Below are positions 62,207 to 64,000 of a DNA stretch of 64,000 nucleotides, piece after piece. Numbering within the stretch: position 1 is the stretch's first letter; the number at the start of each line of letters is the position of its first letter. Both the position numbers and the translations under genes were made by a program. The notes beneath the pieces were generated by a model. It was not told the DNA's origin, made no database searches, and saw only the letters and a program-made list of their open reading frames with translations. The DNA is from Saccharomyces paradoxus (Eukaryota; Ascomycota; Saccharomycetes; Saccharomycetales; Saccharomycetaceae). The stretch lies in contig NC_047497.1 of assembly GCF_002079055.1 (NCBI RefSeq), forward strand, positions 186,001-250,000. Reading direction: 5' to 3'.

Positions 62207-62728
62207 AGTAGGCATGTTGCAATAAAACGAAAACAACTAAAAATCACGAAAACAAAAAGATATTATACAATAAAAAAAATCTTATTATGGGTAATGATAG
62301 TATTCTTCGCCTGCTCAGGTGTCCTTTTCCTTCAACAGCAAAATCAAATTAAAAAGCGAAAAAAACAAAACTTGAATGTTTTTTAATGATGTTAATGATA
62401 TTTTTTCTTTCTTTATCATAAAAAAATTAAAACTAAAAACACAGATGGGACCATAAACCCATTATTTTATTTTATTTATATACCGTTTCTGGTACTTAGT
62501 TATTTATTCTCATACATATACACTATATTCAAATTACCTAAGAGCATTTTCACACATCTATTACGTCTTCTTTTTCTTTTTTCCTTTTTTACTCATTCTC
62601 CATATTTCACGTTTACGCGTATGCTAGAACACGTCAAGCAAGAAAAAAATGGCAAAATAAAATCTTTATATACATCAAATTTTTACACGGAAAGGAAATC
62701 TGTCCAGTGATTTGATAACTGCAGTTCA
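62207..62728. other. Spacer HAP4-SLD2, promoter of SLD2
   Basis: 522 bp: AT-rich HAP4 3' region, then the SLD2 promoter with one MCB box (separate entry). No gene is seen. Confidence 0.6.
62615..62620. promoter_or_regulatory. MCB box of SLD2
   Basis: ACGCGT 109 bp before the SLD2 ATG, a site for MBF. It suits a replication initiation gene expressed at G1/S. Confidence 0.7.
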
Positions 62729-64000
62729 ATGTTCTCATTTGAGCTGGAACAATTGAAAATTGAATTGAAAACATGGGAACATGATTTCATCAATAAAAAT
62801 AAAAGGGAACCCACAAGGGATGACATCAAGAGTCTGCGTGATGTTAGGCAGATGTACAAGCAATATTCCATACTAAAAAAGAAGCATTCTTTGCAACAAC
62901 AGAAACTTCTTGCTCAAGAATCGGTTGAAGTACCGGCACATAGCAAAGACAATGATGAAATCGTTGAGATAGGTCCTACTCCCCAAGTTTACGGTAAGGC
63001 GATTAGTATCTTTGACATGAATTTGTCGCCTATAAAGCCCATATACATGACATTCACAAATAATACTGATATAAACAATGATAGTTCTAAAACGATATCT
63101 AATAAATCTTCCCCACAGAAGACTATGTCTCTAAAATCATCTCCAGAAGATCGGACACTAGTAGCAGAATCGATATCCAATGTGAAGCGCCAGTTAAACT
63201 TTCAAATCCTCAAGGCTTCTTCTACACGTACTCCAATTTCATCACCATGTAAGAAATGCGATGGACAATCAGCAGAAATCAAGAAATGGAGTCCGACAAT
63301 CAAACCTTTACTGGAATCCGGTAAGCCATCGAGGTACTATGGACCCAATTCCCCACTAAAATTGGATGAAGAAAACATTCACTTGAATATTCCACTTAAT
63401 TCAAATACTAAACGCCGGCTTCAAATGGCATATCCGTCTTTACAAAAAACTCCTTCGAGAGATAATCATGTGGACATTTCAGTTTCATTTAGTCCATCTC
63501 CTTTAATCAGAAGGCCTCTGACGAAATCCCTGATAGAATTGGCAAGGGAGCATACTGAAATTGTGAAAGAATTCAGTACTTTGCAGGGAGAAGATATTGA
63601 AGAAGATATTGAAGAAGAAGAGGAAGAAGAAGGAGAGGATGACAAGGATGGTCGTGATGAGAAAGACGGCGAAGATGAGAGCAGGCTAGAGGATGGATTA
63701 ATTAGACGAAAAGTTGTAAAGGATATATTTCAAGAGGACGATGACAATGAGGATAACCAAGCAAGGGAAAATACTTTTATAAGAAAGAGACCCAAGAGAA
63801 GAAAGGTTATCAGAAGATTACGAGACGACGATCCAGAAACCGAGCCCACAGCTGTTAAAAGAGATGTCCATAAGGAGCTGATGAAACTGAAAAAAAGAAA
63901 AGTGGCAGAATTTTTGGGATCCACTTCACAACTCTCTGACACTGAATTTGAAAATAATGACGAGGCAACCAGCGGTGTAGTAAATCTAGAGCAAAAGCCT
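62729..64000 (+). CDS. SLD2: DNA replication initiation factor Sld2, 5' part (YKL108W orthologue)
   Basis: Seen: an open frame of 424 codons from ATG 62729 running off the window end; S. cerevisiae Sld2 has about 453 residues, so only the last few dozen codons are missing. The N terminus (MFSFELEQLKIELKTWEHDF) is the RecQL4-like region. Thr84 in GPTPQVYGK is kept; its CDK phosphorylation creates the Dpb11-binding form that starts replication. Further SP/TP sites follow (NLSPIKP, NSPLKL, SFSPSPL). An acidic Glu-rich run lies near 290-310, then a basic segment KRPKRRKVIRR. It is the most diverged protein in the window against my memory of S. cerevisiae. Confidence 0.95.
   Translation, partial: MFSFELEQLKIELKTWEHDFINKNKREPTRDDIKSLRDVRQMYKQYSILKKKHSLQQQKLLAQESVEVPAHSKDNDEIVEIGPTPQVYGKAISIFDMNLSPIKPIYMTFTNNTDINNDSSKTISNKSSPQKTMSLKSSPEDRTLVAESISNVKRQLNFQILKASSTRTPISSPCKKCDGQSAEIKKWSPTIKPLLESGKPSRYYGPNSPLKLDEENIHLNIPLNSNTKRRLQMAYPSLQKTPSRDNHVDISVSFSPSPLIRRPLTKSLIELAREHTEIVKEFSTLQGEDIEEDIEEEEEEEGEDDKDGRDEKDGEDESRLEDGLIRRKVVKDIFQEDDDNEDNQARENTFIRKRPKRRKVIRRLRDDDPETEPTAVKRDVHKELMKLKKRKVAEFLGSTSQLSDTEFENNDEATSGVVNLEQKP

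Overview
The window is a stretch of nuclear chromosome from a budding yeast of the genus Saccharomyces. The genes are dense and intronless, the spacers are short and AT-rich, and every protein I recognise is a close relative of a Saccharomyces cerevisiae chromosome XI left-arm protein. Order and strand match my memory of YKL146W (AVT3) through YKL108W (SLD2), with + here equal to Watson. Many proteins differ from the S. cerevisiae sequences I remember at several percent of residues, rising to clearly more than 10 percent in SLD2. This is therefore more likely a sister species (S. mikatae, S. kudriavzevii, S. paradoxus or similar) than S. cerevisiae itself. The species call is inference from memory.

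Layout. 0-15 kb: AVT3, RPT1, RPC25, LTV1, MRP8, SDH3, TGL1, CTK1, HSK3, MRPL31, CMC1. 15-30 kb: a run of minus-strand genes, APL2, OCT1, the YKL133C orthologue, RMA1, SHE2, MYO3, PMU1. 30-32.4 kb: a 2.3 kb region without protein genes, holding one complete solo delta LTR with a 5-bp target duplication, a decayed LTR piece on the other strand, and a tRNA-Lys(CUU) gene. 32-48 kb: PGM1, YPK1, RRN3, SSH4, SRP21, DGR2, OAC1, VPH2. 48-54 kb: tRNA-Ala(AGC), SBA1, PRR1, APN1, RAD27. 54-64 kb: ABF1, KTI12, a 2.4 kb HAP4 upstream region, HAP4, and the 5' part of SLD2, which runs off the window end.

Most genes are unrelated housekeeping units, each with its own promoter, and several promoters carry recognisable regulator sites. 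There is a PACE box before RPT1, an RRPE plus PAC pair between RPC25 and LTV1, and PAC/RRPE-like boxes before RRN3. A CCAAT box precedes SDH3, whose known activator subunit HAP4 lies 52 kb away in the same window. A Leu3-type site precedes OAC1, MCB boxes precede RAD27 and SLD2, and Abf1 sites precede SSH4 and ABF1 itself. HAP4 keeps its long leader with two tiny uORFs.

Nothing here is clearly a new biological system. The leads most worth a check are an 88-codon ORF with a signal-like N terminus between MYO3 and PMU1, a 12-bp perfect inverted repeat and a GC-rich block upstream of HAP4, an extra 54-bp repeat unit inside SBA1, and the unexplained sequence flanking the LTRs near tRNA-Lys. Start codons were chosen as ATG. 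Seven genes (AVT3, CTK1, SHE2, PMU1, RRN3, VPH2, PRR1) have open frame upstream of the ATG that could start only at GTG or TTG, and I did not use it.
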